Position numbers and translations under genes: made by a program
Part shown: positions 35,231 through 48,113 of the stretch, one piece after another
Position numbering within the stretch: the stretch's first letter is position 1
Layout of the letters: each line of letters begins with the position of its first letter
Notes under the pieces: model-generated
What the model was told of the DNA's origin: nothing
What the model saw: only the letters and a program-made list of their open reading frames with translations
Databases searched by the model: none
NCBI RefSeq assembly: GCF_025822605.1
Contig: NZ_JACKTY010000009.1
Span: 1-64,000, forward strand
Origin: Mycolicibacterium komossense
Lineage (GTDB): Bacteria > Actinomycetota > Actinomycetes > Mycobacteriales > Mycobacteriaceae
Direction: 5' to 3'
DNA: 64,000 nt

Positions 35231-35659
35231 ATGAGCGTGAAGACCGACAACCGGCTGACTCCGAGACAACGACTGGCCCGCGGCCTGGTCTATTCCACCG
35301 TGGGACCGGTTGACGTGACCAGGGGAGTAGCGGGACTCGGTGCGCAGTCGCTCGCGGCCACCACAGGCGAGTTGCGCCGGCGCTACCGCAAGAGCCAACT
35401 CCGCCGCGAACTGGCCGCCGCGCAGGAGACCATCACTCGTGAGCTGGCCGCCGCGGGAGAGGTCGTCTCGGGGCTACCGGACGCCATCCAGGAGGCCCGC
35501 TCGGCACAACATCCCGGTCGGCGCCGCTGGCTGGTGGCCGCCGGCGTCGGCGCGGTGGTCGTAGCTGGGGGAGCGATCGCGTTCTCGGCGATCCGGCGAT
35601 CCTCGCGACCCGAGCCGTCGACGCTGCCGCCCAGTGTTCAAGTCGACCCGAAACCGTAG
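35231..35659 (+). CDS. cwsA: Cell wall synthesis protein CwsA (142 aa)
   Basis: A small protein with TPRQRLARGLVYSTVGPVDV, a basic/coiled segment (YRKSQLRRELAAAQETITRE) and one C-terminal membrane helix (WLVAAGVGAVVVAGGAIAF), located at the CwsA locus near ppiA. CwsA works with CrgA and Wag31 in cell shape and division. GGAGAG sits just before the ATG. Confidence 0.88.
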   Translation: MSVKTDNRLTPRQRLARGLVYSTVGPVDVTRGVAGLGAQSLAATTGELRRRYRKSQLRRELAAAQETITRELAAAGEVVSGLPDAIQEARSAQHPGRRRWLVAAGVGAVVVAGGAIAFSAIRRSSRPEPSTLPPSVQVDPKP

Positions 35660-35681
35660 TCTTCGAAGTTAGCTGCCGCTG

Positions 35682-37034
35682 ATGGCCGTCGGTGTTTTCG
35701 AGTTGTTCTCGATCGGGATCGGACCATCGAGTTCGCATACCGTGGGCCCGATGCGTGCCGCGGCACGCTTCGTCCGCCATCTCACCGATGCCGGTGTCCT
35801 CGGTCGCACCGACGGTGTGCGCGTGGAACTGTTCGGATCACTCGGCGCGACGGGACACGGCCATGGGACCGTCGGCGCCGTAGTGTTGGGCCTGGAAGGC
35901 AACGCCCCCGAGAAGGTGAACCCACTGGCTGCCCGGGCCCGGTTGGAGGAGATCCGAGCCAGCAGTCGGTTACAGCTGCCCGACGGTCCGGCGATCGGCT
36001 TCAGCGTCGAAACAGATATCTCATTGATGTTGCGCACCTTGGACTTTCACAGCAATGGCATGCGATTCAGTGCTATCGGCGCCGACGGCGGACTCCTCGG
36101 CGAGCGCACCTATTTCTCGGTCGGTGGCGGTTTCGTCGTCGACGAGGACGAGGCAGCGCACCCGCGTCTCGACGAACGGGAGCTGCCGTACCGCTTCGGC
36201 ACCGCGGCCGAGTTGGTGGCGCTGGCCGAACAACACGACATCACCATCGCCGAGCTGATGCTGCGCAACGAAGAGGGCTCACCACAAGAGGTGCGCGACG
36301 GGCTGCTGAGGATCTGGTCGGTGATGCAGCAGTGTGTGAGCACTGGCCTGCGTGCCAGCGGCACGTTGCCGGGCAGCCTGCATGTGCGGCGTCGAGCGAG
36401 TTCGCTAGCCGCTGCGCTCGAGGCCGATCCGACCGATCCGATGTATGCCATGGACTGGGTGACCGTCTACGCCCTGGCGGTCAACGAAGAGAATGCCGCC
36501 GGCGGCCGGATCGTCACGGCGCCGACCAACGGTGCGGCCGGAGTGATCCCGGCCGTGCTGCACTACTACCGGCGGTTCCTGCCCGGCGCCTCCGACAACG
36601 GAGTGGTGCAGTTCCTGTTGACCGCGGGCGCGATCGGGGTGCTGTTCAAGGCCAACGCCTCGATCTCCGGGGCCGAGGTGGGCTGCCAGGGTGAAGTCGG
36701 ATCAGCCTGTTCGATGGCCGCCGCCGGCCTGGCCGCCGTCATGGGTGGGACGCCCGCCCAGATAGAGAACGCCGCCGAGATCGGCATCGAGCACAACCTC
36801 GGTCTGACCTGCGACCCGGTCGGGGGACTGGTGCAGATTCCCTGTATCGAACGCAACGCGGTCGCCGCCGTCAAAGCGATCACCGCGGCGCGGATGGCAT
36901 TGCGCGGTGACGGGACCCATCACGTCAGCCTCGATACGGCCATCAAGACGATGCGGGAGACCGGCGCCGATATGCAGGACAAGTACAAGGAGACGTCACT
37001 GGGCGGTCTCGCGCTCAACGTCGTGGAATGTTAG
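35682..37034 (+). CDS. sdaA: L-serine dehydratase, iron-sulfur type (450 aa)
   Basis: Both domains of a type 1 L-serine ammonia-lyase are fused: an N-terminal beta domain beginning [19 protein letters not shown] and a C-terminal alpha domain. The latter has the cluster cysteines in [16 protein letters not shown] and [14 protein letters not shown]. It converts L-serine to pyruvate and ammonia using a 4Fe-4S cluster. It lies 22 bp after cwsA, so it may be co-transcribed. The gene is not part of the usual oriC set, so it is a lineage-specific insertion. Start ATG at 35682. Confidence 0.94.
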   Translation: MAVGVFELFSIGIGPSSSHTVGPMRAAARFVRHLTDAGVLGRTDGVRVELFGSLGATGHGHGTVGAVVLGLEGNAPEKVNPLAARARLEEIRASSRLQLPDGPAIGFSVETDISLMLRTLDFHSNGMRFSAIGADGGLLGERTYFSVGGGFVVDEDEAAHPRLDERELPYRFGTAAELVALAEQHDITIAELMLRNEEGSPQEVRDGLLRIWSVMQQCVSTGLRASGTLPGSLHVRRRASSLAAALEADPTDPMYAMDWVTVYALAVNEENAAGGRIVTAPTNGAAGVIPAVLHYYRRFLPGASDNGVVQFLLTAGAIGVLFKANASISGAEVGCQGEVGSACSMAAAGLAAVMGGTPAQIENAAEIGIEHNLGLTCDPVGGLVQIPCIERNAVAAVKAITAARMALRGDGTHHVSLDTAIKTMRETGADMQDKYKETSLGGLALNVVEC

Positions 37035-37342
37035 TCGTCCTGGTGATTCGGGCAGTGCACGTCGACGTACACAGTGCCACCCGCAGCGTCGCTCGGAGTG
37101 TTGGGATTGTGCACCTGGACCACCGTGCATCGTGACAGCGGGGCGGCATCGAAGCCGTTGAGCCAATTGATCTGCACAAGGTAGCCCTTGGCCTCCAGAT
37201 CGGCGATGACGGCGTCTGCCCCATCGGCTGAAGCCGATGGGGCTAATGCGAGCGAGGCGATCACTGCCGCGACCGCTGTAGCTCCGAGGGCCCATCTCCG
37301 CGCGGCGTCATAAAACCATGACGCTTGTGGGACACGAAGCAT
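37031..37342 (-). CDS. Small secreted protein (103 aa)
   Basis: A signal peptide ([22 protein letters not shown], cleavage after about residue 40) is followed by a mature domain of about 63 residues with two cysteines ([23 protein letters not shown]) and [17 protein letters not shown]. This resembles small mycobacterial exported proteins of unknown function. It is convergent with sdaA, overlapping by 4 bp. Confidence 0.7.
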   Translation of the reverse strand: MLRVPQASWFYDAARRWALGATAVAAVIASLALAPSASADGADAVIADLEAKGYLVQINWLNGFDAAPLSRCTVVQVHNPNTPSDAAGGTVYVDVHCPNHQDD

Positions 37343-37439
37343 GCCGAACCTCTTTACGAGTAGCTGTTCTGGTACCAGGCTACGGAGGTTTACGCGCCGT
37401 ACGCTGGCAGCAGACCCTCGACGGGGTTCGATTTACATG

Positions 37440-37512
37440 TGGAGCCTAGGAGATTCGAACTCCTGACATCTGCCTTGCAAAGGCAGCGCTCTACCAACTG
37501 AGCTAAGGCCCC
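37440..37512 (-). tRNA. alaT: tRNA-Ala (TGC)
   Basis: The minus strand starts GGGGCCTTAGCTCAGTTGG. The anticodon stem CTGCC/GGCAG encloses TTTGCAA (anticodon TGC), and the T arm is AGGAGTTCGAATCTCCT. The acceptor has the alanine identity pair G3-U70, and CCA is not encoded. It pairs with tRNA-Ile as in other mycobacteria downstream of gyrA. Confidence 0.96.
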
Positions 37513-37519
37513 TTACCCG

Positions 37520-37639
37520 CTAGGCGGGCTGGTCGACGGTCTGGTCCGCCGCGACGTGCCAGACCTCGACACGCTGTCGCGACCGTAACACCACCGCACC
37601 GGCCGACAGAAGCGCCAAGAAGACGAACAACCGTTTCAC
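37520..37639 (-). CDS. DLW-39-type micro-protein (39 aa)
   Basis: The GTG at 37639 follows GAAGGGCGG and encodes exactly 39 residues: MKRLFVFLALLSAGAVVLRS, then a polar tail with VEVWHVAADQ. Actinobacteria carry a DLW-39 family gene at this place, between tRNA-Ile and tRNA-Ala, with one membrane helix and a conserved (D/E)xW motif. Here the DLW triplet reads EVW. Function is unknown, and it may be read in one transcript with the tRNAs. Confidence 0.7.
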   Translation of the reverse strand: MKRLFVFLALLSAGAVVLRSRQRVEVWHVAADQTVDQPA

Positions 37640-37685
37640 GGACCGCCCTTCTGCCTGGAGCCCGCCGGATCCCACCGACTTCCAG

Positions 37686-37759
37686 TGGGCCTAGGAGGAC
37701 TCGAACCTCCGACCTCTTCGTTATCAGCGAAGCGCTCTAACCACCTGAGCTATAGGCCC
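37686..37759 (-). tRNA. ileT: tRNA-Ile (GAT)
   Basis: The minus strand starts GGGCCTATAGCTCAGGTGG. Anticodon stem CTTCG/CGAAG has loop CTGATAA (anticodon GAT). T arm is GGAGGTTCGAGTCCTCC, and the 3' end TAGGCCCA has no encoded CCA. Confidence 0.96.
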
Positions 37760-37836
37760 GTAACGTGCACACGACCGAGGAGCGAGATTACCGCATCGGT
37801 GGTCAGGCACCCAAATTCGCTCCTGAACAGCGACCT

Positions 37837-38721
37837 CTAGTCGCGGTCGGCCAACGTCACCTCGATGCCGCCGACGATATCGGTGGTCAGGTTGTAGATG
37901 AACGCACCGATGGTGGCCATCGCGGTGAGCAGCACGATGTTGACCAGACCGATCAACAGGGCGCCGCCGAAGATAGTGCCACTGGAGACCAGTTCGCCGC
38001 CGCTGCCGCCGCTGCTGGTCAGCAGGTCACCGACATTGCTGTTGAGCTTGCTCCACACGCCCATTCCGCCGAGCACCAGGTAGAGGAATGCGACGGCGAT
38101 CATCCACACGAAGAACAGCGCGACCGACAACAGCAGTGACACCTTCAGTGCGCTCCACGGATCCACCCGACGGATCTGCATGGTCGCCCGGACCGGTCCG
38201 CTCTTACTCCGGCCGGCGACCTGCACGCGCGCGCCGCCGGCGTTCCGGTTGGTGCCGGCCGCCGGGGCATCCGTGCGCTCCGGAGACGATCGGCGCGCCT
38301 GAACCGGACGCGATACCGGACCCGACAGATCGGGCAGTTCGCTTCCGTACTCCTTGGTCCTGGGGGCGTCGGCACGGGCCGGCGCCTCGGGCTCTGCGAC
38401 CGGTGCCGGAGGCTGCACGCCCGGTGCAGCGGTCCCGGCGATGTACCGATTGGGCCGAGCCTCGGGGGAGTGGGCCGCAGGCCGCGGCGGATCCTGCCGC
38501 GCCGGCGGCTGATGCGGACCCGACTGCTGCGTTCGACCAGCGCCCCGCTGCCAGGGCGGTACCTCCGCCGAATCCGCGATCCGCGCGGTCGGAGGACCGG
38601 AGTCGGTGAGTCGGCCCGAAGGTCCGGGCCGGGCGCCGCCGGCCGAGCGGTCGACCGAGCCGTTCCCATTACCCGTGCCGTCGCCAGGTCCGATATGGCC
38701 TGGCTCGTTCGGTGAACTCAC
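37837..38721 (-). CDS. DUF3566 membrane protein (294 aa)
   Basis: About 190 N-terminal residues are Pro/Ala/Gly-rich and disordered. The C-terminal 100 residues form the DUF3566 domain with two membrane helices ([51 protein letters not shown]). It is the conserved gene immediately downstream of gyrA (Rv0007-like). The role is unknown but the position is strictly conserved. Confidence 0.9.
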   Translation of the reverse strand: MSSPNEPGHIGPGDGTGNGNGSVDRSAGGARPGPSGRLTDSGPPTARIADSAEVPPWQRGAGRTQQSGPHQPPARQDPPRPAAHSPEARPNRYIAGTAAPGVQPPAPVAEPEAPARADAPRTKEYGSELPDLSGPVSRPVQARRSSPERTDAPAAGTNRNAGGARVQVAGRSKSGPVRATMQIRRVDPWSALKVSLLLSVALFFVWMIAVAFLYLVLGGMGVWSKLNSNVGDLLTSSGGSGGELVSSGTIFGGALLIGLVNIVLLTAMATIGAFIYNLTTDIVGGIEVTLADRD

Positions 38722-38781
38722 CGTTTCTCCTCTGATGGTGGCGCGCCGCGCCGCGTCTGTCGAACCGCTCCGTGCCGGACG

Positions 38782-41322
38782 TTACTCGTCCGTCTCGGAC
38801 TCCGACTCGGACCCGGATTCTGGCTCTGGCTCTGACCCGGACAGCTCGTCCTCGTCGCTTTCCTCGGCGTTGCGCGCAATCGCCAACAGTGTGTCGCCGT
38901 CACCCAGGTTCATCAACCGAACACCCTTGGTCTGGCGACCGGCCTTGCGAACCTGCTTGGCCTTGGTACGGATGACACCGCCGCCCGAGGTGATGGCGTA
39001 CAGCTCGGTGTCATCGTCGACGATCAACGCGCCAACCAGACTGCCACGCCGCCGGTCGTACTGAATGGTCAGGATGCCTTTTCCACCACGGCCCTGGACT
39101 GTGTACTCCTCGATGGCCGTGCGCTTGGCATAACCGCCGGCCGTCGCGACCAGCAAGTAGGTGTCCTCCTGCACGACGTTGAGCGAAAGCAGCTGATCGT
39201 CGGCGTTGAACCGCATGCCCTGCACACCGGACGTAGCTCGGCCCATCGGCCGCAGTGCCTCGTCGGTCGCCGAGAACCTGATCGACTGTCCGTTGGCCGA
39301 AACCAGTAGCAGGTCGTTCTCCGCGGAGCACAGCACCGCACCGACCAGCTCGTCACCCTCACGCAGGTTGACCGCGACGATGCCACCGGAGCGGTTTGAA
39401 TCGAAGTCGGTCAGCTTGGACTTCTTGACCAGACCGTTCTTCGTGGCGAGCACCAGGTACGGCGCATCCTCGTAGCTCTTGATCTGGATGACCTGCGCGA
39501 TGCGCTCCTCCGGCTGGAAAGCCAGCAGGTTCGCCACATGCTGGCCGCGCGCGGTCCGCGACGCCTCCGGCAGTTCGTAGGCCTTGGCGCGATAGACCCG
39601 GCCCTGCGTGGTGAAGAAGAGGATCCAGTCATGGGTCGAGCTGACGAAGAAGTGCTTGACGATGTCGTCCTGCTTGAGGCCGGCACCCTGCACACCCTTG
39701 CCGCCGCGTTTCTGGCTGCGGTACAGATCCGATTTCGTCCGTTTCGCGTAACCGGTCTCGGTGATCGTGACGACCACCTCTTCGCGGGCGATCAGATCCT
39801 CGTCGGCCACGTCGCCGTCGGCCGGGATGATCCGGGTGCGACGGTCGTCGCCGTATTTCTCCACGAGCTCGGCCAACTCGTCGTGCACGATGGCCCGCTG
39901 ACGCTCCGGCTTGGCCAGGATGTCCTCGAGGTCGGCTATCTCGGCCTCGATCTTGGCCAGGTCGTCGACGATGCGCTGGCGCTCGAGGGCGGCCAGGCGC
40001 CGCAGCTGCATGTCAAGGATGGCCTGCGCCTGGATCTCGTCGACATCGAGCAGCTCGATCAGGCCGGTGCGGGCGACGTCGACGTTGGCCGAAGCCCGGA
40101 TCAACGCGATGACCTCGTCCAGCGCATCGAGCGCCTTGACCAGGCCGCGCAGAATGTGGGCCCGCTCGTTGGCCTTGCGCAGCCGGTAGATGGTCCGGCG
40201 GACGATGACGTCCAACTGGTGCACGACGTAGAGCCGGATCAGCTGGTCCAGGCGCAGAGTGCGGGGGACACCGTCGACGATCGAGAGCATGTTCGCGCCG
40301 AAGCTGGTCTGCAGCTGGGTGTGCTTGTAAAGGTTGTTCAGCACCACCTTCGCCACGGCATCGCGCTTGATCTCGACGACGATGCGCATACCGACCCGGT
40401 CACTGCCCTGGTCCTCCACATTGGAGATACCGGTCAGCCGCCCGTCGCGCACCTGCTCCGCGATCGAGGTGATGAAGTTGTCGTGGTTGACCTGATACGG
40501 CAACTCCGTAATGACAAGCAGCGTCTTGCCTTTGGAATCTTCCTCGATCTCCACCACGCCGCGCATCCGGATGGAGCCCCGGCCCGTGGTGTACGCGTCG
40601 TGGATACCCTGCGAGCCGACAATCAGTCCGTAGGTGGGGAAGTCGGGTCCCTTCACCCGTTCGGTCACCGCGGCCAGGGTGGCTTCCTCGTCGGCCTCGT
40701 AGTTGTCGAGGCACCAGAACACCGCCTCGGCCAGCTCACGCAGATTGTGGGGCGGCATGTTGGTGGCCATGCCGACGGCGATACCGCCCGAACCGTTGGC
40801 CAGCAGGTTCGGGAACCGGCTGGGCAGGACGGTCGGCTCTTGCACGCGGCCGTCATAGTTCGGGATGAAATCGACTGTCTCCTCGTCGATTTCACGCAGC
40901 ATCTCCATCGCCAGCGGCGTCAGACGTGCTTCGGTGTACCGCATGGCAGCTGGCGGATCGTTGCCCGGCGAACCGAAGTTGCCTTGCCCGTCGACCAGCG
41001 GATAGCGCAGTGACCACGGCTGCGCCATCCGCACCAGGGTGTCGTAGATCGACGAGTCACCGTGCGGGTGATAGTTACCCATCGTTTCCGCAACCGAGCG
41101 CGCCGATTTGGCATGGCCACGGTCGGGCCGGAACCCGGAGTCATACATGGCGTACAGCACCCGGCGGTGCACCGGCTTGAGACCGTCGCGGACTTCGGGA
41201 AGCGCGCGACCGACGATGACGCTCATCGCATAGTCGATGTAGCTGCGCTGCATCTCCTGCTGGATGTCGACCGGTTCGACGCGGTCGGTTTCGTCTCCGC
41301 CGGGTGGCAGGGTGTCTGTCAT
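38782..41322 (-). CDS. gyrA: DNA gyrase subunit A (846 aa)
   Basis: The breakage-reunion domain contains [14 protein letters not shown], the [19 protein letters not shown] and active-site Tyr in [10 protein letters not shown]. The C-terminal beta-pinwheel carries the GyrA-box ([10 protein letters not shown]). Residue 90 is Ser (codon 41055-41053), where most mycobacteria have Ala; residue 94 is Asp. The C-terminal tail is unusually acidic and Ser/Glu-repetitive (last 20 residues). It introduces negative supercoils with GyrB, encoded 53 bp upstream. Confidence 0.97.
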   Translation of the reverse strand: MTDTLPPGGDETDRVEPVDIQQEMQRSYIDYAMSVIVGRALPEVRDGLKPVHRRVLYAMYDSGFRPDRGHAKSARSVAETMGNYHPHGDSSIYDTLVRMAQPWSLRYPLVDGQGNFGSPGNDPPAAMRYTEARLTPLAMEMLREIDEETVDFIPNYDGRVQEPTVLPSRFPNLLANGSGGIAVGMATNMPPHNLRELAEAVFWCLDNYEADEEATLAAVTERVKGPDFPTYGLIVGSQGIHDAYTTGRGSIRMRGVVEIEEDSKGKTLLVITELPYQVNHDNFITSIAEQVRDGRLTGISNVEDQGSDRVGMRIVVEIKRDAVAKVVLNNLYKHTQLQTSFGANMLSIVDGVPRTLRLDQLIRLYVVHQLDVIVRRTIYRLRKANERAHILRGLVKALDALDEVIALIRASANVDVARTGLIELLDVDEIQAQAILDMQLRRLAALERQRIVDDLAKIEAEIADLEDILAKPERQRAIVHDELAELVEKYGDDRRTRIIPADGDVADEDLIAREEVVVTITETGYAKRTKSDLYRSQKRGGKGVQGAGLKQDDIVKHFFVSSTHDWILFFTTQGRVYRAKAYELPEASRTARGQHVANLLAFQPEERIAQVIQIKSYEDAPYLVLATKNGLVKKSKLTDFDSNRSGGIVAVNLREGDELVGAVLCSAENDLLLVSANGQSIRFSATDEALRPMGRATSGVQGMRFNADDQLLSLNVVQEDTYLLVATAGGYAKRTAIEEYTVQGRGGKGILTIQYDRRRGSLVGALIVDDDTELYAITSGGGVIRTKAKQVRKAGRQTKGVRLMNLGDGDTLLAIARNAEESDEDELSGSEPEPESGSESESETDE

Positions 41323-41375
41323 CAGTTCCTCGTCAGTAGCTCAGTGATTGACTCTTGCGGCGCACGCCGACAAGA

Positions 41376-43451
<2,076 letters not shown>

Positions 43452-43633
43452 TCACCGCAGCATGTCTTGCGTTCAGTCTACCGTCAACCACCGTCAGGAC
43501 CGATACTGCGGCGGTGTTTCTACCTATCTAACTTGGCCGTGCGCGCAGTATCGCGATTCCCGGTGCGTCAGGACGTGCGTTCGGGCAAGAAATTTGTTTC
43601 TCGTGGCTCTCAGCCGACGCCGCAGTCGGCGGT

Positions 43634-44230
43634 TCAGCCGTAGGTATCGCGAGGCCCACGACCGGAGATATGCAGCTTTCCTTTTCGCCATGACGGTGCG
43701 CTCGGCCCGGTGATCTTCACGCTGGTGACCACACCGTCGCCGACGGCGGCCGCAATCTTCGCGAGCAGCTGAGCCTGAACTGTCCGTAACTGGGTGGCCC
43801 AGGCGGTGCTCTCCGCCGAAATGCTCAGCACACCGTCGCGCAAGGTCATCGGCTCCGCGTGCTCGGCGATCTGCTCGCCGACCACCGCAGCCCACTGCGC
43901 GAACACCGCGCCTTCGGCCACCCGCGGCGTCCAGCCCCGGCTCTTGGACAATTCGTTGGTCGCTGCGCCCAGCGTTTGCGGGTCACGACTGTCCGGTCCC
44001 GGCCCGGACCAACTGCGCCTGGTACCCGCTCCGAACGCCCGACGGGCCGTCGGTGACTTTCCGCCGCGACCGACGTCTTTGCCCTGGGTGCGTGCCGCGC
44101 CGCGGGCCTCTTCCAGCGTCCGACGGACCAGATCCATCCCGGCAAGCCGCGTCAGGCGCTCGGGTGGGCCCACCTGGTCGTCAGTCGTGTCGTCGGAATT
44201 GTTCTGCTCGTCAGGTTCGTCACTAGCCAT
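43634..44230 (-). CDS. DUF721 family protein (198 aa)
   Basis: The N-terminal half is acidic and disordered. The C-terminal half has the DUF721 core ([37 protein letters not shown]), similar to part of DciA. In actinobacteria this gene always lies between recF and gyrB (Rv0004-like), and DciA-type proteins load the replicative helicase DnaB. The ATG at 44230 overlaps the recF stop by 8 bp. Confidence 0.92.
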   Translation of the reverse strand: MASDEPDEQNNSDDTTDDQVGPPERLTRLAGMDLVRRTLEEARGAARTQGKDVGRGGKSPTARRAFGAGTRRSWSGPGPDSRDPQTLGAATNELSKSRGWTPRVAEGAVFAQWAAVVGEQIAEHAEPMTLRDGVLSISAESTAWATQLRTVQAQLLAKIAAAVGDGVVTSVKITGPSAPSWRKGKLHISGRGPRDTYG

Positions 44231-45383
44231 TGTCCACCACCGAAATCCGGCCGCTGTCACCATCTTTGAGCGTGATCGGGATCCGGCGCACGTCCCAATC
44301 CTGCGGAATGTCCTCTGGCACCGCAGCTGTCACAAGTACCTGCTCGGCCGAAGCGGCCACCGTCGCCAATGCCCGCCGACGCGAGGTGTCCAGTTCGGCG
44401 AAGACATCGTCGAGAAGCAGTACCGGGTCGGTGCCCTCACTACGCAGCAACTCATAGGACGCCAGTCGCAACGACAACGCCATCGACCACGATTCCCCAT
44501 GGCTGGCAAAGCCTTTCGCTGGCTGTTCGCCGAGCCACAGCTCGAGATCATCCCGGTGCGGGCCGACCAGACACACCCCACGCTCGATCTCGGCGTCCCG
44601 ACGCAACGCCAGCGCCTCGAGTAATCCGGCCCGCAATGAATCCGTCGTGTCCGACGCAGTCGGGGCGTCGATGACCTTGTCCACACTGCTGCGGTAGTTG
44701 ATCGCCGCCGGCCGCGAAGAGGGCGCCAACAGTTGGTAAGCCTTCTCCACCTCCGGCGCCAGCGCACCGACCAGTTCCAGCCGGGCCGCCATCAACTCAG
44801 CACCGTGGACGGCCAGGTGTCCGTCCCACACGTCGAGAGTATCGAGCGCTCCACGGTCTCCGCGGTATCTCGAGCCCGCCGCCGATTTCAGCAACGCGGT
44901 GCGCTGGCGCAGCACTTTGTCGTAATCGGCACGCACACCGGCGATTCGGGGTCGACGAATAGTCGCCAACTCGTCGAGATAGCGCCGCCTGTCGCCGGGG
45001 TCACCGCGAACCAGTGCCAGATCCTCCGGCGCAAACAACACCGTGCGCAACGCACCGAGAATTTCCCGTGCGCTGCGTACCGGCGATCTGTTCAGCCGGG
45101 CCTTGTTCGCCCGGCCGGCCGCGATCTCGAGATCAACGGCAAGCTCCCGTCCTTCGTTGACCACGATGGTCGACACCACTGCCCGGTCCGCCCCAGCCCG
45201 GATCAGTGGCGCATCGGTAGTTACCCGGTGCGAACCCAAAGTCGATGAATACCACAGAGCTTCAACAAGATTGGTTTTACCGTGACCGTTTGGACCGACG
45301 AAGACCGTCCGGCCCTGTTCCAATTCGAGGTCGGCTGTCTGCCACGATCGGAAATCGCGTAGACCCAGGTGCCGGACGTACAA
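44223..45383 (-). CDS. recF: DNA replication/repair protein RecF (386 aa)
   Basis: An ABC-type ATPase: Walker [19 protein letters not shown], signature region [21 protein letters not shown] and Walker [14 protein letters not shown]. It loads RecA at gaps. The TTG at 45383 before [13 protein letters not shown] is preferred over the upstream open frame because the family begins with that sequence. The gnd stop lies 7 bp upstream. Confidence 0.93.
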   Translation of the reverse strand: MYVRHLGLRDFRSWQTADLELEQGRTVFVGPNGHGKTNLVEALWYSSTLGSHRVTTDAPLIRAGADRAVVSTIVVNEGRELAVDLEIAAGRANKARLNRSPVRSAREILGALRTVLFAPEDLALVRGDPGDRRRYLDELATIRRPRIAGVRADYDKVLRQRTALLKSAAGSRYRGDRGALDTLDVWDGHLAVHGAELMAARLELVGALAPEVEKAYQLLAPSSRPAAINYRSSVDKVIDAPTASDTTDSLRAGLLEALALRRDAEIERGVCLVGPHRDDLELWLGEQPAKGFASHGESWSMALSLRLASYELLRSEGTDPVLLLDDVFAELDTSRRRALATVAASAEQVLVTAAVPEDIPQDWDVRRIPITLKDGDSGRISVVDNG

Positions 45384-45390
45384 GAGGTGG

Positions 45391-46284
45391 TTACCCGGAC
45401 AAGCCGATGCGCTTGACAGCGTGCCCACCGAACTGGTTGCGCAGCGCCGAGACCGCCTTCATCGCCGGTGAATCATCCTGCCGGGAGGCGAAACGTGCGA
45501 ACAGTGACGCCGCGATGACGGGCATCGGAACCCGGTGGTTGATGGCCTCTTCGACGGTCCACCGGCCTTCACCGGAATCCTCGGTATATCCGGAGATCGC
45601 GTCGAAATGCGGATCTTCCTTGAGTGCCTTCGCCAGCAGTTGCTGCAGCCACGATCGCACCACGGTGCCGTTTGTCCAGGCCTGAATGACAGCCTGGACA
45701 TCGGTGATCAATTCTTCGGCGGCCAACAGCTCGTAACCCTCGGCATAGGCCGTCATCAGGCCGTATTCGATACCGTTGTGCACCATCTTGGCGTAATGAC
45801 CGGCACCGACCGGACCCGCGTGGACGAAACCATCCTCGAGCGGGCCGGCCGGACGCAGGGTGTCGAAGATCGGCATCACGCGGGCGACGTCGGCATCGCT
45901 GCCGCCGACCATCAGTCCGTAGCCTTCCTTCAATCCCCAGATACCACCGGACACGCCGGCGTCGATGAATCCGATGCCCTTCTCGCCCAACAGCTTTGCG
46001 TGGGGACCATCCTCGGTGAATCGGGAGTTGCCACCGTCTATGACCAGGTCACCCTCGCTGAGCACGTCGGCCAGGGCGGTGATCGTGTCGTCGGTGATGG
46101 GACCGGAGGGCACCATGACCCAGACGACGCGCGGCGCCTCGAGCGCCTCGGCCAGTGCCGCCAACGTCGGGACGTCGGTGACTTCTGGGCGCGGGTCGTA
46201 ACCGATGACTTCGTGGCTGCCTTCGCGCAGGCGGTCACGCATGTTGAAGCCCATTTTGCCCAGTCCGACCAGACCCAGCTGCAT
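45391..46284 (-). CDS. gnd: 6-phosphogluconate dehydrogenase, short type (297 aa)
   Basis: The N-terminal NAD(P)-binding loop [13 protein letters not shown] is followed by [36 protein letters not shown] and the catalytic HNGIEYGLM. About 300 residues marks the short NAD-preferring decarboxylating class. It converts 6-phosphogluconate to ribulose-5-phosphate. Its place between dnaN and recF is typical of rapidly growing mycobacteria. Confidence 0.93.
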   Translation of the reverse strand: MQLGLVGLGKMGFNMRDRLREGSHEVIGYDPRPEVTDVPTLAALAEALEAPRVVWVMVPSGPITDDTITALADVLSEGDLVIDGGNSRFTEDGPHAKLLGEKGIGFIDAGVSGGIWGLKEGYGLMVGGSDADVARVMPIFDTLRPAGPLEDGFVHAGPVGAGHYAKMVHNGIEYGLMTAYAEGYELLAAEELITDVQAVIQAWTNGTVVRSWLQQLLAKALKEDPHFDAISGYTEDSGEGRWTVEEAINHRVPMPVIAASLFARFASRQDDSPAMKAVSALRNQFGGHAVKRIGLSG

Positions 46285-46312
46285 GGATGTCCCTTTCGTC
46301 GCGGTTATTCGG

Positions 46313-47512
46313 TCAGCCCGGGAGACGGACCGGCATCAACAGATATACGTAGTCCGTCTGAACAGCGGGGAAAGGGCCTGTGCCAGTCAGGGGACTTTCC
46401 CCGTCATCTTCGCCTGCCGGGCGCAGCACCGCAGGTCGGCTGGGCGTGGTGAAACCAAATGAGACCCGACCGGAGTGCAGAGAACTCAGTCCGTCCGTGA
46501 GATATGTGGGATTGAACGCGATCGTCAGGGGCTCACCGACGAATTCGACCGGCAGATCCTCCTCGGCCCGGCCGACGTCATCGGCACCCGCCGACAGCCG
46601 CAGCACCCCATCACCGAATTCCATCCGGACCTGGGCCCCGCGATCAGCGACCAGAGCGACGCGCTTGATCGCCTCGGTCAGCTCGGCTACACCGATGGTC
46701 GCCATCGCCGTGTGTTCGGTCGGCAACAACTGCCGGAACTTCGGGAATTCCGCATCGAGGAGACGTGTGGTACTGCGCTTACCCGCACTGCGAATACCAA
46801 GGAGGCCTTCCTTACCGACCGCAGCACCGGCACCGAGCGACAGATGCACCTCGGTGCCCGCTGTACCAGCCTTGGCTGCCTCGGCCAGAGTCTTCGCAGG
46901 AACCAACACCGCAGCTTCGATATCCGCGGTCGACGCCGACCAGGTCAGCTCACGAACCGCCAGCCGGAACCGATCGGTCGCCGCCAAAACGACTGATTCG
47001 CCGGATATTTCGACCCGAATACCGGTCAGCATCGGCAGTGTGTCGTCACGACCGGCCGCGACGGCAACCTGGCCGATGGCCTCCCCGAACAGATCCGCGG
47101 AAATCATGCCCGTCTCGTCCGGCAGCGCGGGCAGCGCCGGGTAGTCCTCGACAGCCATCGTGGGGAGCGAGAAGCGGGCACTTCCGCAGGTCAGTGAGAC
47201 GCGGGTGCCCTCGACGGTGACATCGACAGGTTTGGCCGGCAGTGCCCTGGTGATATCCGAGAGCAACCTGCCCGACACCAAAACACTTCCAGCAGAAGAT
47301 ATTTCGGCAGCAACCTGGACTTCCGCGGACACTTCGTAGTCGAATCCGGAAATCCGCAGGCCCTCGTCGGTGCCGGTCAGCAGCACGCCGGCCAGGACAG
47401 GCACGGTGGGTCTGGTCGGGAGATTGCGCGCCACCCACGCCACGGCGTCGGCGAAATCCTCTCGCACCAGGCGGCACTTCAAGTCGGTGAGACCAACTGT
47501 TGTCGTCGCCAC
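46313..47512 (-). CDS. dnaN: DNA polymerase III beta sliding clamp (399 aa)
   Basis: Three DnaN domains; recognisable stretches are [56 protein letters not shown], and the C-terminus [11 protein letters not shown]. It tethers polymerase III and recruits clamp-binding proteins. The start is GTG at 47512. The gene follows oriC. Confidence 0.97.
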   Translation of the reverse strand: MATTTVGLTDLKCRLVREDFADAVAWVARNLPTRPTVPVLAGVLLTGTDEGLRISGFDYEVSAEVQVAAEISSAGSVLVSGRLLSDITRALPAKPVDVTVEGTRVSLTCGSARFSLPTMAVEDYPALPALPDETGMISADLFGEAIGQVAVAAGRDDTLPMLTGIRVEISGESVVLAATDRFRLAVRELTWSASTADIEAAVLVPAKTLAEAAKAGTAGTEVHLSLGAGAAVGKEGLLGIRSAGKRSTTRLLDAEFPKFRQLLPTEHTAMATIGVAELTEAIKRVALVADRGAQVRMEFGDGVLRLSAGADDVGRAEEDLPVEFVGEPLTIAFNPTYLTDGLSSLHSGRVSFGFTTPSRPAVLRPAGEDDGESPLTGTGPFPAVQTDYVYLLMPVRLPG

Positions 47513-48050
47513 GGCTATAGCGTCCCTTCCGTACTGATCAGCTTCTACTCACAGCCCCAACCAGCGATCCCGGCCGTGACACTCTCGAACCCTGCCCCGC
47601 CACGGTGACCGTAACTGCAGAAGACCCACCGTAGAGCTTTCCTTGTCATCTTGAAAGCTAATCGATCGCCCCGACAAGCGGCTGACGAGAGTGGCAGCCA
47701 GACCGTGTGGAAGACCTGATCCCCAACGCCTGTCTTCAAAGAGAAATCTAGAGAGATAGATAAGCAACAGTAATAGGGGGTGTGCAAGATGGGGATGAGC
47801 TGTCGTAACTGCAGTCCAGAGTCTTGCGGGCCTGTGTATGAGCGGTGGATGGTTGTGAGGACGGCGGGTCCGGGCTGTGGACGGGGCGAAGATGTCCACT
47901 GTTGTCACAGGCAGACGCCAGCTCGTGGGCAGGTTGTACACAGCGGTATGCACACCGATTTCGTGTGACTGATGATGTGGTTGTGCCGGAAGTTTCTTGA
48001 AAGTTTTTCGGCCGGAGCCGCGTAGAAGTACCCGGGTAACACAACAAAAG
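47513..48050. other. oriC: Chromosomal origin of replication (oriC)
   Basis: The dnaA-dnaN intergenic region is the mycobacterial oriC. It contains degenerate DnaA-box-like 9-mers: CTGTGGACG at 47875, ATGTCCACT at 47892, TTGTCACAG at 47902 and TTGTACACA at 47934. It also has an AT-rich stretch (about 47736-47775) that could be the unwinding element. Location is established knowledge; individual boxes are read by eye against TTRTCCACA. Confidence 0.85.
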
Positions 48051-48088
48051 CACCCCCCGGACACGACGGTGTCGTGCCAAGGGGGTGC
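48051..48088 (-). terminator. dnaA terminator hairpin
   Basis: CACCCCC and GGGGGTG arms enclose an inner ACACGACGGTGTCGT hairpin, 26 bp beyond the dnaA stop. It is a nested, very stable structure ending dnaA transcription at the edge of oriC. Confidence 0.7.
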
Positions 48089-48113
48089 GAACAGCAAGAT
48101 GCAGCCGACAGAT

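Noticed and set aside
39538..41013. Long plus-strand open frame inside gyrA
   Set aside because: Antisense shadow of gyrA; composition reflects complement of gyrA codons, with no start signal or family.
47736..47775. Small open frames in the dnaA-dnaN gap
   Set aside because: They fall in oriC, lack ribosome sites and have no family resemblance.
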